Shown here: in pieces, positions 11,160 through 23,537 of the stretch
Position numbering within the stretch: position 1 is the stretch's first letter
Layout: each line of letters begins with the position of its first letter
Assembly (NCBI GenBank): GCA_030737835.1
Contig: JAUJYN010000067.1
Span: forward strand, 58,180-122,179
DNA length: 64,000 bases
DNA from: Acorus gramineus
Taxonomy: Eukaryota; Streptophyta; Magnoliopsida; Acorales; Acoraceae
Reading direction: 5' to 3'
Notes under the pieces: model-generated
What the model saw: only the letters and a program-made list of their open reading frames with translations
What the model was told of the DNA's origin: nothing
Databases searched by the model: none
Translations under genes and position numbers: made by a program

Positions 11160-13129
11160 AGACTGATGCCTGTTTGCGTTTCTTTCTTGCTCGAGCTTTC
11201 GGGGGGATTTGAGTCAAGTCCCGCTTGAAAACACTTTACATCCGTATTTTCTTTGTAGGACGAGACTACTTAGGTGTCATCGTTCCTGGATTATTGGTTT
11301 GATTATATGAGTGGTCGGACACTGTTCTTTCTTCTGGTCTCGGATCAATTCTTGTTCTCGGTGAATTTATCCTATCTTCTTTTCTGAGCACTTCCCTTCG
11401 TGTATGATTGTGATATTCTCTAGAAGACGGGTTTCGTCTTTGTGTCGAGAATAATAAACCACCAGCATCGATGCGCTGGAAATTAGGGTGAGGCAAGCGT
11501 CCTCCCCAAACTCACCCAAGGACATGCTCCATCACAGACACATACACTCTCGACATCATCTTGACCCAACATCGACAACAACTCACAAACAACGACGCAG
11601 TACCACCCTAATATTTGTTCCCAGAGCTACAAATCACATTTGCAAGTCCGCGGCTGTTGTATCAATCGAGTGCACAAGCTCAGTGGCGGGACCTGAGATG
11701 TAACCTGATGCATTTTCCATTCGGCCTTGACGCTGCTTCCGTTGGCTGCATCCCGGATCCAAGCAAGAAGCCGACCAATCGCGAGCTTGAGAGAGACCGG
11801 CTCGAAGTCTTGTCAATGTCTCTCCGTTTGATTGCTCTTTTGCCTTTTCCATGTACTGACTGTATGCACATCATCAGAAGTTTACTCTGTTGTTCTTGGT
11901 GAGTGACCGAAGGAAAAATACTCGATCGAGTCGGCATTGTCAGATTTGTCGGATAGATCGAGAAGAAGAGCAAGTTCACCCAGGCGACAGTAGAGAGTTT
12001 GGCTCGTGTGTGGTTGTACGAGTACGTGCATGGCCCCCCACTAACGTGTGCTACGTGGAATCCTGGACTCTGTCGCTCTTCCCGTCCAGTCGGGACTTGA
12101 CAATGGATTGTATTGCCGAGGATTGATGAGGGGAAGGCAAACGACGTGGTGATAGGTTACGGGGGTACTTCGCACTCGTGCACGAAAAACGTATGCTACG
12201 GCACTATATTGCGTCAGTGTTACACTCTTGCTCAATAGAGATGCAGAATGACTCCATTCACCGAGTGACCATTCTTCAATCACCTTCCTATGAGTCTATG
12301 CGTTTTTCTGTCGCGATTCGGTTTGTTCACCAGTATCTTACAGTTTCAGGACAAGGTATTCAGCTCTCGGGGAACAACGTAGGTGCATGTGGAAAGCCAC
12401 AGAGGAAAACCCCAGAAGCACGATTGAGATGAGATGAGCGTGGGGAAATGGTAGCTTTGTCAAGGGAAACGGCGAGCTGCATCCAAGGTGTTTGACGTTT
12501 CCCGACCTCTACTACCACTAGAATATCGAGAAGCCACTCGATCAAGCAGGCCCCCACGCTCATTCATTAGTTCGAAGACTTCCAGAACCAACCAAAGCTT
12601 TGTCCTGATGAAACATGGTATGAGCCGAAGAGATACTAGTGCGCAAGGAGACGGATCGATGCACAAAGAAGATAGAATTGAGGGGGAGAAAGCGACCAAT
12701 GTCGAATAATTGATGATGATCCTACGGCACCTGCCAGAGAGCGACCGATCACCGTAAATTCGCACGTGAACCCAACATCTGTTACTATCTCAAACACACG
12801 CTTCATTCCAGGTTTTTCACACCGCACATCGACCTGTTGATAACATCTACTAGCAATTTGGCAGCTTCACTGATCATGAGGTGACATGCGAGCTTTTCTG
12901 CCCGAGCTAGATGCTTTGGTGGTAGACATGGGATACAGAAACGGACTTGTCCATGATTGCAACGTTATTCCTGCTCTCAGACGTTCTCATGTGGCCTACG
13001 CGCATCGTGTAGCTGAGACGATCGGTGTTCTGAGATGACATGATCATTTTGTCGTCATTATTTGTTCAAGGTAAGATGAATGTTCTACGGATGGGCCACT
13101 ACACCCGCGAAATTTCTTGAGAATCCTGG
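11160..13129. other. Intergenic, no supported gene
   Basis: Many short overlapping frames on both strands, no motif, no convincing splice pair. Confidence 0.5.
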
Positions 13130-15843
13130 TTACATCATGTTCGGCGTGTATCGTCTTGACATGTCGGCGACCCAGTCTCGAAATAATGACCCACGCACGA
13201 ACTGAAATTCGTCAAAGCTTCCATAAAGTGATGATCGATAAGGAATACCCATGTAAGGATTGTGCCCATAGCTGGGATAAAGACTGGTGGGGGATGGAAC
13301 GAGGCAGTACTGACCGATCCCAAGGTAATGATAGTTTGTGCGATTTGCATCAGCTTGTGTTATGCATTCAATACACCTCCCGCTGAAACCAGTCTCGGGA
13401 ACAATCACGACCGCACCTTCATAGTATGAAGAGACAGGAAGGACCTTCCTCGAATCGCTCCCAGTCGCCCCACCAGGTGGCTGTGGTATCCAGGGTGTGG
13501 CATAATTCACCGAATGATGCACTGTGCGATGCACCGAATTCTGATACCTTGAAGACATTCCGATGATTTGATCATTATGGTGGAAGTTTACAGGCTCTGA
13601 ACCATCATATGGCTCCGTACTGGAGCCTGACAGCCCGCTATCGTCGCTCCTGGACGAGGTTCCGTTCCGAGACAGGTCACTACTACCTTTATGTATACCG
13701 TAATTAGCCGCAGTGAGCGTTAGGCCGGGCACGAGACATCGATTTGTAGGTTGTACGACACCTTTGCTGCTGCGATCCTTCGGCACTCGAGAAGCAGAGT
13801 CGACAGTCTCGCGATCCGAGTCATAGACAACGAGCGCATCATGATTATCGCTGGGAGTCAAGATGGGAGGAGAATGAGCCGCATCACAGCTTTGAAGCGG
13901 TACATCCGACATACATGGCAGTGTATCCGCGTGTGACGGATTGTTGCTTTCGTTCGTGATTCTGGAGTTGTGCCGTGATCTTTGCCGAGGCGGCTGTGGA
14001 GAATCCTGTGCGAGTTGCGGTGATCGTCGGGCCTTTCTTCCACCGGACCTGTCATGTTCCTTGGGCGACAGGCAATTTTGTTGACGAGTGACACATTCAC
14101 TTGACCGTCGAATCTTGGGGTTGGAGTCGAAAGCTCGGGATCTCTGTTTTTTGGCTGGAAAACAGTGTATAGTCGAGCATTCTTCCGAATCCGAATCGAG
14201 GGTCCTCTTTTCAGACGCCTCGCAATACACCATTTTGTTGTTGTCGACATCCAGTATACTTCGCCAGCTTGCATGATTTATACCTTCCATAAAATAGCAT
14301 TCGGTAACGGCGCTTCGACCTGTGATGTGGATGCGCAGGAAGCTGATCCGCTCGTTCGACAGAACAAATTCGGTACTCCAACGGCGTGATCTTGTGTCAA
14401 TTTCGAGCGCTTCCCTCGGGACGTCGTCGATAGCGAAGAGGCGAAATCCTGTCACCCTCCTATTTGCGTCTAATACATCTTTCTCTATTTTTACATGACA
14501 TCTTGCAGTGCTGTCTGGCGACGTTTGGACCAGAACAATATCTCCGGCATAGATAGGGGCTGAGCCCACTGATCAAACGAGTCAGTTCATCATCAAAATC
14601 TCCAGCGCTCTGGAAGGATGCTCACGCATTGGTCGGCTCTGCCCATGGTCACGCTCGCGTGTGTGACTCTGTAAGAGCTTGGTGACACCGGCAGCGTCAT
14701 TCCCAAGCCTAGATGAATTAGCAGGGCTTCGTACGCAAGAGAGAATACTGACTGGTAGTCAACGACAAGCTCTTGACCAATCCCGACATCTTGCAAGGTC
14801 ACGGCTACCGGATAGCGGCCATCGCTCATCTCCATCAACATGAATTGCGAGTTTGGCTTCTGAGAATGATTCATGTACAACAGAAGGCTGCTCCCTTGAT
14901 CCCCGTCGATGGCGTACGCTGCAAAACGTCAGACATTAGACCATGAGTGCACACGAGTCAGCTTACTTTTCGAGATGTCGAACATGTGGATACGCCCTAC
15001 GTGAGCACCGTCATTGGGCAGCTTTGGACCATCAAGACGGCCGAGTAAGGTGCCCTCGGGGATCTTCTGCATTGCGTACAGCCCTTTTCCCGCTCTCTTG
15101 ATTGTCGACGGAAAGACAGCTAGTTTGGGGGGTGTTTGATCGAAAGTCCAGGAACACCCGGTGCACGTACAGTGTCCAGGGATGCAAGCATAGTTGTAAC
15201 GAACGCAGTTACAGTCTCCGTCGCACGACCCGACACATTTACATGATGGGAATCGGCGGCCACACGTCTCGCCGCAATCGCAGCCGCTCCGACATGGTGC
15301 TTGATTCCGGACGCATGGGCATTCAGTACCGCAAGGTCCTTGGTGTGTACATCGATCTTCGTGCTCCTGCTGCATCGGCTTGTCGATATTGGGATATTGT
15401 TCCCTCAAGCCTTCGGGCGATCTAATGTAGTCTTCAACATAATATTTGTCGATGAGTGTCCGTGCAATTCTTGCTGCCAGGCGAGACGGAGGTGCTATAG
15501 TTTCCGGGAGATTGTGCTTTGATGCGGTCTTATAGAGTTCTTGTTTGCTTACAAGATGGACGTCGTGTTCGGTGGACTTTCGGCAAGCAGGCTGTGGCCC
15601 CATTGCGATGGGCAAAGACTGTGCTTGCCAGATATTGGGCGTGAAAACGAGAAGAGGAATTTGGGATATCAAGCGGAATTGCGGAACATCACGTTTGCAG
15701 CTATGTCAGCTCTTTCAGTATTTGTACTCTCGCTGGACAGGAACGTGTGAGACATTTGTAGCCCGTGGGCGCTTAATCTCAGCTTCCAGACATCGATTGA
15801 CCTTAGTCGTCACACGAACAAGAAGGCGCCGGTAGTATCCCAT
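13130..15843 (-). CDS. KMT6/EZH2-type CXC-SET protein with long C-terminal extension
   Basis: Relative of the histone H3K27 methyltransferase KMT6/EZH2. The likely start is the ATG at 15843 (MGYYRRLLVRV, then EAEIKRPRA), like the short basic N-terminus of this family; the join to the next exon near 15,700 is unresolved. A full CXC domain lies at 15351-15154 (CTHQGPCG, CPC, RFPSCKC, CNC, CTCTGC). The SET domain follows: GKGLYAMQKIPEG, an intron at 14966-14919 (48 nt, CTGAC branch), then NHSQKPN and IGQELVVDY. The next donor is uncertain (14752 or 14748; only 14748 keeps phase), then a 43-nt exon 14668-14626 and a last exon 14568-13130. The EZH2 SEYCGE segment reads GRLDGP, and the residue before NHS is Met instead of Ala. 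The tail starts GDIVLVQ (possibly BAH-like) and is then Ser/Arg-rich. Activity is therefore uncertain. Confidence 0.85.
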
Positions 15844-16809
15844 CTTCGTGGTGTGAGCGCGTCAAGTCACCACACCAGAGCGAAGATGACACGGCATTCG
15901 CTCTATGTTCGAGCATGTCGGGTGTCTTTGTCGATTATCCAAGGCATCTTTCGATTTGACACAGTGGTTCGTCCAAAGGTTACGGAAGCCAATGGAAGGC
16001 TGCATTTTCTAATGGAAGGGCGACGAATGGAACCAAAGCACTACGTTGTTTGAACGAGCGGGTTAACCTTCGGAAAGCTGGACTCGAAGAATGAGCGATC
16101 AGCTTTAATTGTACGCCCACTACTGAACATCGTGCAAGCGTCTCTTCAGATACGTCCGACGGTATGGCAGGGCTAGAAGGTATGCACGAGCACAGAAATT
16201 GTCGCCAAACGGTGCATTACTGAGCGCGTTGAGCCCGGACTCCGTGATTGCTGCTGAACACCTGAGCGTTGCGAAACATTGGCGACATTTACCTGGTTCA
16301 CTAGTGGATAGTATCAGACACAGAACTCTGCACAGTTGTCATTCGTCGCTATTTTTGTCAACTCGTCAGTCATAAAGATGGCGGTTCATGGACGTGCGCA
16401 ATGACTTTGGGGGCAAAGCGTCGCGCTGCGCTATCTCATCTTCATCACTGGACGTGATTGCCATTGGGACCTTTAGCGCTCAATGTAGCAGTGTACCGTG
16501 CGTCACAATTAAGCACAAAGAATCAGTTGTTTCAACTCTGCATCGAAATGCAGAAATCAAAAGAGAATCAGGTATCGAAGGTAAATTCTATGCGATGGTG
16601 CGAATACCGGAGATGCGAGCATGTGCCGAGAAGGACGTGAGCTCCAAGGACTTTCAGTCTGACACGCTCGTATCTGAGACAGACCAACGGAAAACACGTC
16701 ATCGTTTCCCGTTGCTGAACGATATGGCAGCCGTTCAGTATCGCTAGTTGTAGCGATATCTCACCATATGCCCTGGCTGTGAAAAGGTACGGATATGAAG
16801 ACAAGGGTT
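15844..16809. other. Intergenic, no supported gene
   Basis: A 119-codon plus-strand frame (16388-16747) has no motif and no supporting leader. The interval likely contains the divergent upstream region of the SET gene and the 3' end of the transcription-factor gene. Confidence 0.45.
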
Positions 16810-18648
16810 TTAGGCCACTGTAGGCATCATACTGGTATCGATAGAGCGAACTGCGGCGGAGAACAAACAAGTCTCAGGTGCCATTTCTCGAGCTGGACGC
16901 CACAGACTCTCAAGTAATGCTGAGCACTGATTGCCTAGATGTTTAGGCCCTGTACCAGACTTCTTCAATTCCTCCACAGTTTGAAGAACAACTTCATTGA
17001 TCAATTTCTTTCTCCCATCATTCAGCTGCACATTTGATAAGCATTGTGAAGGGTGACACCGGAGTGTATCAGATACGAATAGAATCTCGGGGGCGTGTAC
17101 TGAAGCGATGTTTCCGGATCGTAAGGCATGCTGAATCCACTCAGTTGACACATCGCGACATAGAGTATTGCAGATGAGGTTTCATATTAACACTAGCTTC
17201 ATCATCCTGATGGTCAGCCTGGTATAGAATGATATGATTATTTCTCTGATTTTCCGTTTCTTCTTCTGTTTGGATGAGAGATTGTCTGCAATCAGTACTG
17301 AGGGCGAGTATTTCTGTGAGGAGCCATATGTAATTATAAGACATTCGAAGGATAGGGCGAAGTTGCGGGAATGGTAACAAAAGTCTCAGTTTGTCTTTCC
17401 AATCATTGATGTCGTCACGTAGAGATTTAATGGATTCTATCTCCATGGACTGCGTAACTGTATCGTCCTCAGATCTTGAGTTTGGGTAGAGCATGCAATT
17501 CACTTTGTAGAAAAGCAGGTTCAGCTCAAATGTGGCCTGAGACATACTGACAAAATCTCTGCTCCCGGGAATGACGGGTGTCAACATCGAAGAGTTTTCT
17601 TTCCGGAGCTCCGCCAAGATGCCAGAATTGGGAAAATTAAGATTATTCTCTGAACAGGTACCGATCTGACGGTCCTGGACAAAGCATGCCATCCAAGCCG
17701 ACCACATTCGTTCCCGCTGCGCATCCTTAGCATCATCTTTACGGACCGGAAAATTCGAGCGATCGAGACCAGAATGCGGCCAATCCGTAAGGCGATGTCA
17801 ATCCACTCCCTTGCCACTCGCAATTCTTCAGAAATAACTTTCTCGGCCTTGATGGATGTGGATGTGAAGGGGATCCACTCTGCCAAAACCAACATCGCTT
17901 CCATGACTTCGACCTTGTTTATTGGAATAACAACTAGCGTCGAAATCAAATCTTGCATGTATTTCGAACAAACAGTAAAGAGTTCATGATCTCCCTCAAG
18001 ATCTTTCAATGCTACAGTAAGCACCGCCGTCAAAGGATACGGCTCATTTCGTGCTGTCTCGGCCAGTTTCGGAACTTCCAGCATTGCACCAAGCACTAGC
18101 GAGGATCGCGGATGATAATGCTCTCGGTATCGTTCGAGCAGAGATAAAACTTTACGGGTGGTCAATGTTCCGTTTCTGATCAGAAAGTAGTCGATGTCCA
18201 GTGTTTCTGCTGTGTCTTTGAGCAGTGGATGAGATGTGTATGAATCATAATCGTGGCTGATGTGAGTCAGGGATGCCTTGAATTCATTCGTGTTCCGTGT
18301 ATTGACCAAAATACTTTCTGACCCATCTGAGCCTCTCTGTATCACCAAATCAGCGTTCATGGCATCTCACCCATTGAACTTTCACAGACCGAGGATCATA
18401 CTGACTGTAGACGTTGATGACGGTCGCGATGATATGCTGTTTGAGATGGATGCATCTTGTGGACGTGAATATGGATGTAGCCCTGAGTCTGTGATCCAAG
18501 CCTTGTCACTGTATCGTGAACGTGATGTAGCTGGATTATCCCCCTCGTCTACCCCGTTGAGTGGTCGTTTACGTACCCGAGTCGCCTCTGGAGCTCGACT
18601 GGACGGACGGGCAGTTGCCAAAGTTGCCCAAATCTGTGACTCTTGCAT
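16810..18648 (-). CDS. Fungal transcription factor (middle-homology-region type), no DNA-binding domain found, frame breaks
   Basis: The segment from 18360 shows the middle-homology pattern of fungal zinc-cluster factors: DTAETLDIDYFL, RYREHYHPRSSLVLGAML, PYPLTAVLTVAL, EAMLVLAEWIP and WIDIALRIGRIL. The next frame starts RKDDAKDAQRERMWSAW and CFVQDRQIG, which normally follows directly, so one base appears missing near 17,745. A third frame (17151-16810) carries FVSDTLRCHPS and ELKKSGTGPKHLG and needs a +1 change near 17,160. Upstream, a Ser/Pro-rich linker (18648-18382) joins through a GTCAGT donor and a GATACAG acceptor in phase. No C6 zinc cluster is visible in any frame up to 19.2 kb. The protein may be truncated, may have lost its zinc cluster, or the cluster lies in an exon I missed. 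Confidence 0.65.
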
Positions 18649-19417
18649 GAAAATTGGTGATCCAGCATGTAGGTAGTGGAAAGAACGATGGACTTGATGT
18701 TACTGATGCTCGAACGAGGTGTGTGGCGCATCCGGCGACCAAGTCCTGTAGTCAGACTGTTGGTGGTGGATTTGTCGCACATCATGGTAGTTAGATTGTA
18801 ACGCTGGGAACCGGCCGTATGTGGGTGAAAGGATCGTACACATGTCTCTGTAAGTGGAAGATCGTATCCAACAGGTGATGGCTGGAGCTCGAAGAAACCT
18901 GATTGAGCCGATATACCTTGGGTCATAAGATCAAAGATGCCTCTGTGGGAAATCAGTGAAACGTTTCCAACAGTGTAGGTCAATTGCTAGCAACCTCTAT
19001 GCAAGATATGCCAGGAGTGTGTCAGGCGTCGTGATTGCTCGCATGTCCGCGGAGAAGCTGTTGAAAGTGCAACACGTAGAAGCTGAAGGCTGTTCAGAGA
19101 CATGTTGTGAGAATACCTGTCCATGCACAGACACACTATGCGGATTTGCTAGATAGACAGATGGATAGGCAGTGGGAAGAGAGTTCGCTGTTCTCCGACC
19201 GAGCAACGTACGTGCAACAGCGCGTGATCGACCACAAATGTACCTCTAGAGCCGATGGGTTCATTGTCCGTCCACACGCAAAGACGAACCAAATAAAGCA
19301 AAATCACTCTTGCTGTGAAACTTCTCTGGTCCTAACTGCAGTTCCTGAAGAATTCGAAATACCAGACTCAACCCTACCGTGCTCTGTGGTCCTACTGTTG
19401 ACCGAATAAACACGGTA
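18649..19417. other. Intergenic, no supported gene
   Basis: Searched for a zinc-cluster exon belonging to the transcription factor; none found. Remaining frames are short. Confidence 0.45.
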
Positions 19418-20266
19418 TTAGATGATACGTGCTCGCCGTGAGACCAAAACGGACTGAATCGGGCATGGGATCGTGAGGGTCACCGTCAAGCGGAGCTTCC
19501 CCATAATGGTCAGATGCCGTTCCTGAGTTCGCTGGGTGTAATTGCATCGATTGGCCAAGGTCGAGCTTGGGAGGAAACTTTGACCTGTCAATTGTAGAGG
19601 CTGTTGTCGATGGTGAAGTACTGTCCGCTTTAGTGGCGGTTGTGGCGATTGAACCACGGCGATATCAGCGCCGTGCATATATCCAGGACCAAGAACGGGA
19701 CTCTCGGTCTTCGTCTCAAGCTCAGCTGGCACATCTATTCCTGTCCCAGTAGTTAACACCCGGCTTCGGGTAGACGTCGCGCAGAAGCAAATGCCCTTTT
19801 CCGAAAGAGTGCGCTCGAGCATGGAGGTCTTGTGCCGGAGCGTCCGACACTCGTCCATCGCACTACGATGGTCTGTTGCAAGGCTGCCAGCGTTTCTTCG
19901 TTCTGCTTAATAGTGGCTTCAAGCTGTTTGATACGTTCGGCTCGACGCTCGCGAAAGGCAATTTGAGCTTGCCGATTGCGTTGTTTACGTTCCTCGGCGG
20001 TCGCTTGAGTTTGCCGCCGATTGCGCTGTTTGCGTTCCCCGGAGTCACATGAATCTATATCAACGGTTAGAACGATTGACTCCTTCCCGATATGCACACG
20101 CTGTGCTTACAGGCTTTCTGTCTCCCTTTCGTTTCTGGGGTCGCGCTGGTCCCCGAAACACTTCGGCGCCAGCTTCTCGCTCCGACGTCGACCCGATCGA
20201 GCTCGGCGTACCACCGTGGATGGGTTCTACGTGAGATGCGACAATGGCCAAATCATTTTTTCCCAT
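19418..20266 (-). CDS. bZIP transcription factor with a GC-AG intron and one frameshift
   Basis: Exon 1 runs 20266-20111 (52 codons, ends GDRKP). GTAAGC at 20110 with an acceptor at 20026 keeps phase (85 nt). The next exon encodes the basic region ERKQRNRQAQIAFRERRAER followed by the leucine zipper start IKQLEATIKQNEE. After LAALQQ the frame must change (one base missing near 19,870) to read HRSAMDECRTLRHK and MLERTLSEKG, the normal continuation of this Pezizomycotina bZIP family. Then GIDVPAELE follows only if 54 bases (19794-19741) are removed as an intron. It starts GC, not GT, has a TTAACTAC branch-like motif and ends GGGACAG. Sequence-specific nuclear DNA binding as a dimer is expected. 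The C-terminal tail is shorter and less Gln-rich than I would expect for the family. Confidence 0.8.
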
Positions 20267-22529
20267 GATATTGATATAAACATCGCCAATCTGCAGGTTC
20301 CCGGACGAACTCTGCGCAGTAGGCCCCGAGATAGCGAGAGGCTGGCGTTAAGATGGTAAATCTCCAATGACCTGGCAAGATGTAGAAAATCCAGCAGTAG
20401 CTTAATAGATTGGTAATAATCTTTGCAGAAGAGAACCGATAACCTCGCAGAGTATGGTAAAGAAGACGAACGAAAAGTGGGACGTGAGGTAAAAGTTTGG
20501 GTAATCAAATCTCGCCGTCGGCAAAGCGGGATACGGTCACGCCGGTCCGGAAGTGGAGGACGGATAGGGTTGAAGGCAAGCCACCAGGAAACTTCATTCA
20601 TGGACAACAGCAGAGACATGCATGTGTTCAGGAAGGAGGTCCATCATCTACGGCGAATGCCTCGTCGTTAGTACCTCTACGGGACACCGGGTGACGTTGG
20701 TGTGGGAACATGCAAGTGAACGCTTATGCAGGAAGGGTGGGGAAAGGCGATCGCTTCCGGATACCGATGTGCTTCATTACGCATGAGCGAATCGGATCTC
20801 ACAAATCGATCTCTGGCTAACCATATTAGGGGTCTGGTTCAAAACGGTTAGTGTTGGAACATGCGTCTGCAGTAGCTCAGACTGCGTAAGCGCGTACACC
20901 AATAGCTGAGACAGAGCCGATATAAGCGCCAGCTCGGTCCACGCCCCTGCTCAGACGATCGACTCCACCGCCCAAGGCCCACGCTCGTACGATCCAGATA
21001 GTCTGTCATCGGTGCGTTCGCGAGCGCTAGTAGCTGCGTCGGTGGATGGGGTGATTTCTTTTTTATAATTCCTTCCGATTGACTCGTGAAAGCAGCCTCT
21101 TTCTCCGAAAAGAACCTAGCTAGCATCACGCCAGCTAGATGGACCGTAGCCTGTTGTGTGGTGTGTGGTCCGGCACTTGACGCTGTTAGTCAGGAAGCGG
21201 AAGAGGTTCCACCCAAGATGTTGCACGCAGAGTCATGACACTAAGATATGAAATGATTGGAAGGAATAGCCTAGCGAGGTTGTGGACCGAGACTTGATCA
21301 CACCATCAGCAGCGGATCCAAATTCAGCATGTTCCTGGAAGTTCGAACACAAGACCAAACTATGAGGTTTTCCAACGGATGATCGAATATAGAGGTCACC
21401 ATTTGTGAAATGTAGCCGCACGACGGCTTTTCATTATTGACACAGCCAAACAAAATGGTCCGGATTTCTTCACGAAAAGACCAGCTGGCGAGATTCTTCG
21501 AGCCATGATCTGCAAGCGATCGTGACGAATCTCCACCTCCGAAACGTCGAGCTATGCGCAATCATTGGTACCAGAACACTCGGCGTAATCGTCTGATCAT
21601 CGTCATCCGTACACCGGCGCCGCCGACGCTCACCCTGGATGACGAAGACGTGCAGACAGTGATCGAAGCTGCACCATTCCAAGTCTTCATGCTGATTCGT
21701 GGCACGCATATGAGACTCTGGTACAGTCAGTTAGGCTTTGTTTTCTTCGGCGGCTGTTGCGGCAATTTCGTGATTTTGCAACAGTGTTCCAACAGTCCAC
21801 CGTTGGAGGAGCTCCAATAGTTGTTTCGTTATGCTTGGGCAGCCTAAAAAATAATGGACAGGGGGACATGCACCAAATACCATGGGATGTGAACGATGAT
21901 CATCCTTTGGATTACAACCAACGCATGGCGTCCATCACGAGGACTATCAGAAGATCGCCTCCGTTCCACTTTTTTTTTTTTTTTTTTTTTCTTTTCTGAT
22001 CTTGGTTGATGGTTGGAAAAAGGGCCGAAAAATCCAATTTCAAATTTCTGTTGTAGGGATTGAATAGATACATTTAGCGATGTACCTTCGAAGGTTTGTC
22101 ACAGATCTTCGCACATCAAGGGTTGAAATGTTGAATCGAATGATTGGAATAATTCAGCAGCTTCTTGCTTTGACTCAATAGAAATTTTGATCTTGGTGGT
22201 AAATTAAAGCGGTAGTGAATCGAGGCCCATCGAAATTCGTGATCTATGACTGGTCTGTCACAATCATCAACCGTGGCATAATTCCGTAATCTGAGAAAAC
22301 CTTCCTTGGTGTCTTTGTCCGTCAATGTCATGCATGCACCCCGTTCTTGACTTTATTTGTACGTTTTTATAATCTTGAAACATCTTCAAGTGGTGAAGAA
22401 TATTTGCAAAAGAAACATATCCCCCATGTACGATTCTGTAGCCGAATAGAATCGTTTCTCCAAACGCCCGAGAGTACCATCCTCATATGAATACACGTTC
22501 ATTGCTGTAGCATCGCTCTAACCGATCCC
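20267..22529. other. Intergenic, no supported gene
   Basis: Short frames without motifs; contains the T tract at 21970-21990. Confidence 0.5.
21970..21990. repeat. T21 homopolymer
   Basis: An uninterrupted run of 21 T on the plus strand, followed by CTTTTCT. No flanking target-site duplication or retroelement coding sequence was found. Confidence 0.9.
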
Positions 22530-23445
22530 TCAAAGGTTTGCTTTGTTCTGCCTTATCGTTTTCTTCTAGTTTATCGGGTTAGAATCATTTGTGAACTGCA
22601 CGGAAGAGGCACACTTACTGAGGAAGTGTTGCAAGAAGGCCCGTCACATGTTTCACATTTTCCGTCTGTGAGTTTCACAGTAGATCCGCAAGTCATGCAT
22701 CTTGTCAGGCGTTGTTCAATCTGGCGTAAAGTCACGCCCATCGTGTCCAAACGCTCCGCGAGGGTATCAATTCTCTTGGAATATTTCTCAATGATGGCAG
22801 AAAGTCTCTCGAGAGCGGTGTCCTTCCTGATTGGAAGTTAGTTCAAGCTTTTGCTCCTTGAGGGTAGTGAACTTACTTCGTAGGGCTCACTTCTCGATAT
22901 TTGCAGGATATCTTCGATTCTTTACAGGCAGAGCATGGTGAAGTCCCATCACATTTCTGCTTCCGCTTCCGACATTCTTCACAAGCCTGTTTCACGATGA
23001 TATGATTAGCAACTAATAGAGATGTGGATGAATTCTGGCTAGTACTTACGGTAGGTGTTCGCTTTGCTTTCGGTGTGGGATTCACGTAGCTGGGGCTAAT
23101 GGCCATGGTCGGGTTCTTAGTCATGATTGGGGGAGTCCTCGGCATGGGAACCATTGGCATGTTATTGTCAGTGGGCATATGATTTGGGATGCCAAAAGAC
23201 TCGGTCGTTTGATTCACGAATGGTTCTGAGTAGGATCGATGTACATGTGATGAACCGTCCATGGAGTCAAACGAGGAAGCATTCTGGTACGGGGCGACGC
23301 TGTAGTCGGATTGTGATGAAAAGGAGCTATCGTATGAGATGGGCTCGGGATGCTGTACCATGGCCATTGGGGAGTAGTACACTCCCGTATAGTTTTGATA
23401 CGAGACGTTGTCAATGTTATTCGGATTGATGACGACACAAGACAT
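22530..23445 (-). CDS. Compact Zn2Cys6 zinc-cluster protein, complete four-exon gene
   Basis: All junctions agree in phase. Exons are 23445-23050, 22986-22877, 22826-22619 and 22565-22530, with introns of 63, 50 and 53 nt carrying GTAAGT donors and CTAAT/CTAAC branch sites. The start context is CAACAATGTC. The 249-residue product has a Ser/Tyr/Pro-rich N-terminus (about 130 residues). It then has a canonical zinc cluster (ACEECRKRKQKCDG, CSACKES, CKY) centred near residue 150 and a leucine-rich coiled coil (ALERLSAIIEKYSKRIDTL). A second Cys motif (CMTCGSTV, CETCDGPSC) follows. GAL4-type factors usually carry the cluster at the N-terminus and a large middle-homology domain; here the cluster is internal and that domain is absent. 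Expected role: nuclear DNA-binding dimer. A GGA-repeat tract lies 70 bases upstream. Confidence 0.9.
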
Positions 23446-23512
23446 TGTTGAGTTCAACTTGGAAACGGGTATAGCGTCTGATTGATTTGGTGTAAAACAA
23501 GTGATCTTCCTT

Positions 23513-23537
23513 CTCCTCCTCCTCCTCCTCCTCCTCC
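23513..23537. repeat. (CTC/GAG)n trinucleotide tract
   Basis: Eight consecutive CTC-type triplets on the plus strand, 68 bases upstream of the zinc-cluster gene start on the opposite strand; a likely promoter-proximal polypurine element of that gene. Confidence 0.85.

Noticed and set aside
21970-21990. Poly(T) as the tail of a retroposon
   Set aside because: No reverse transcriptase, no target-site duplication and no homologous copy in the window; a plain homopolymer is simpler.
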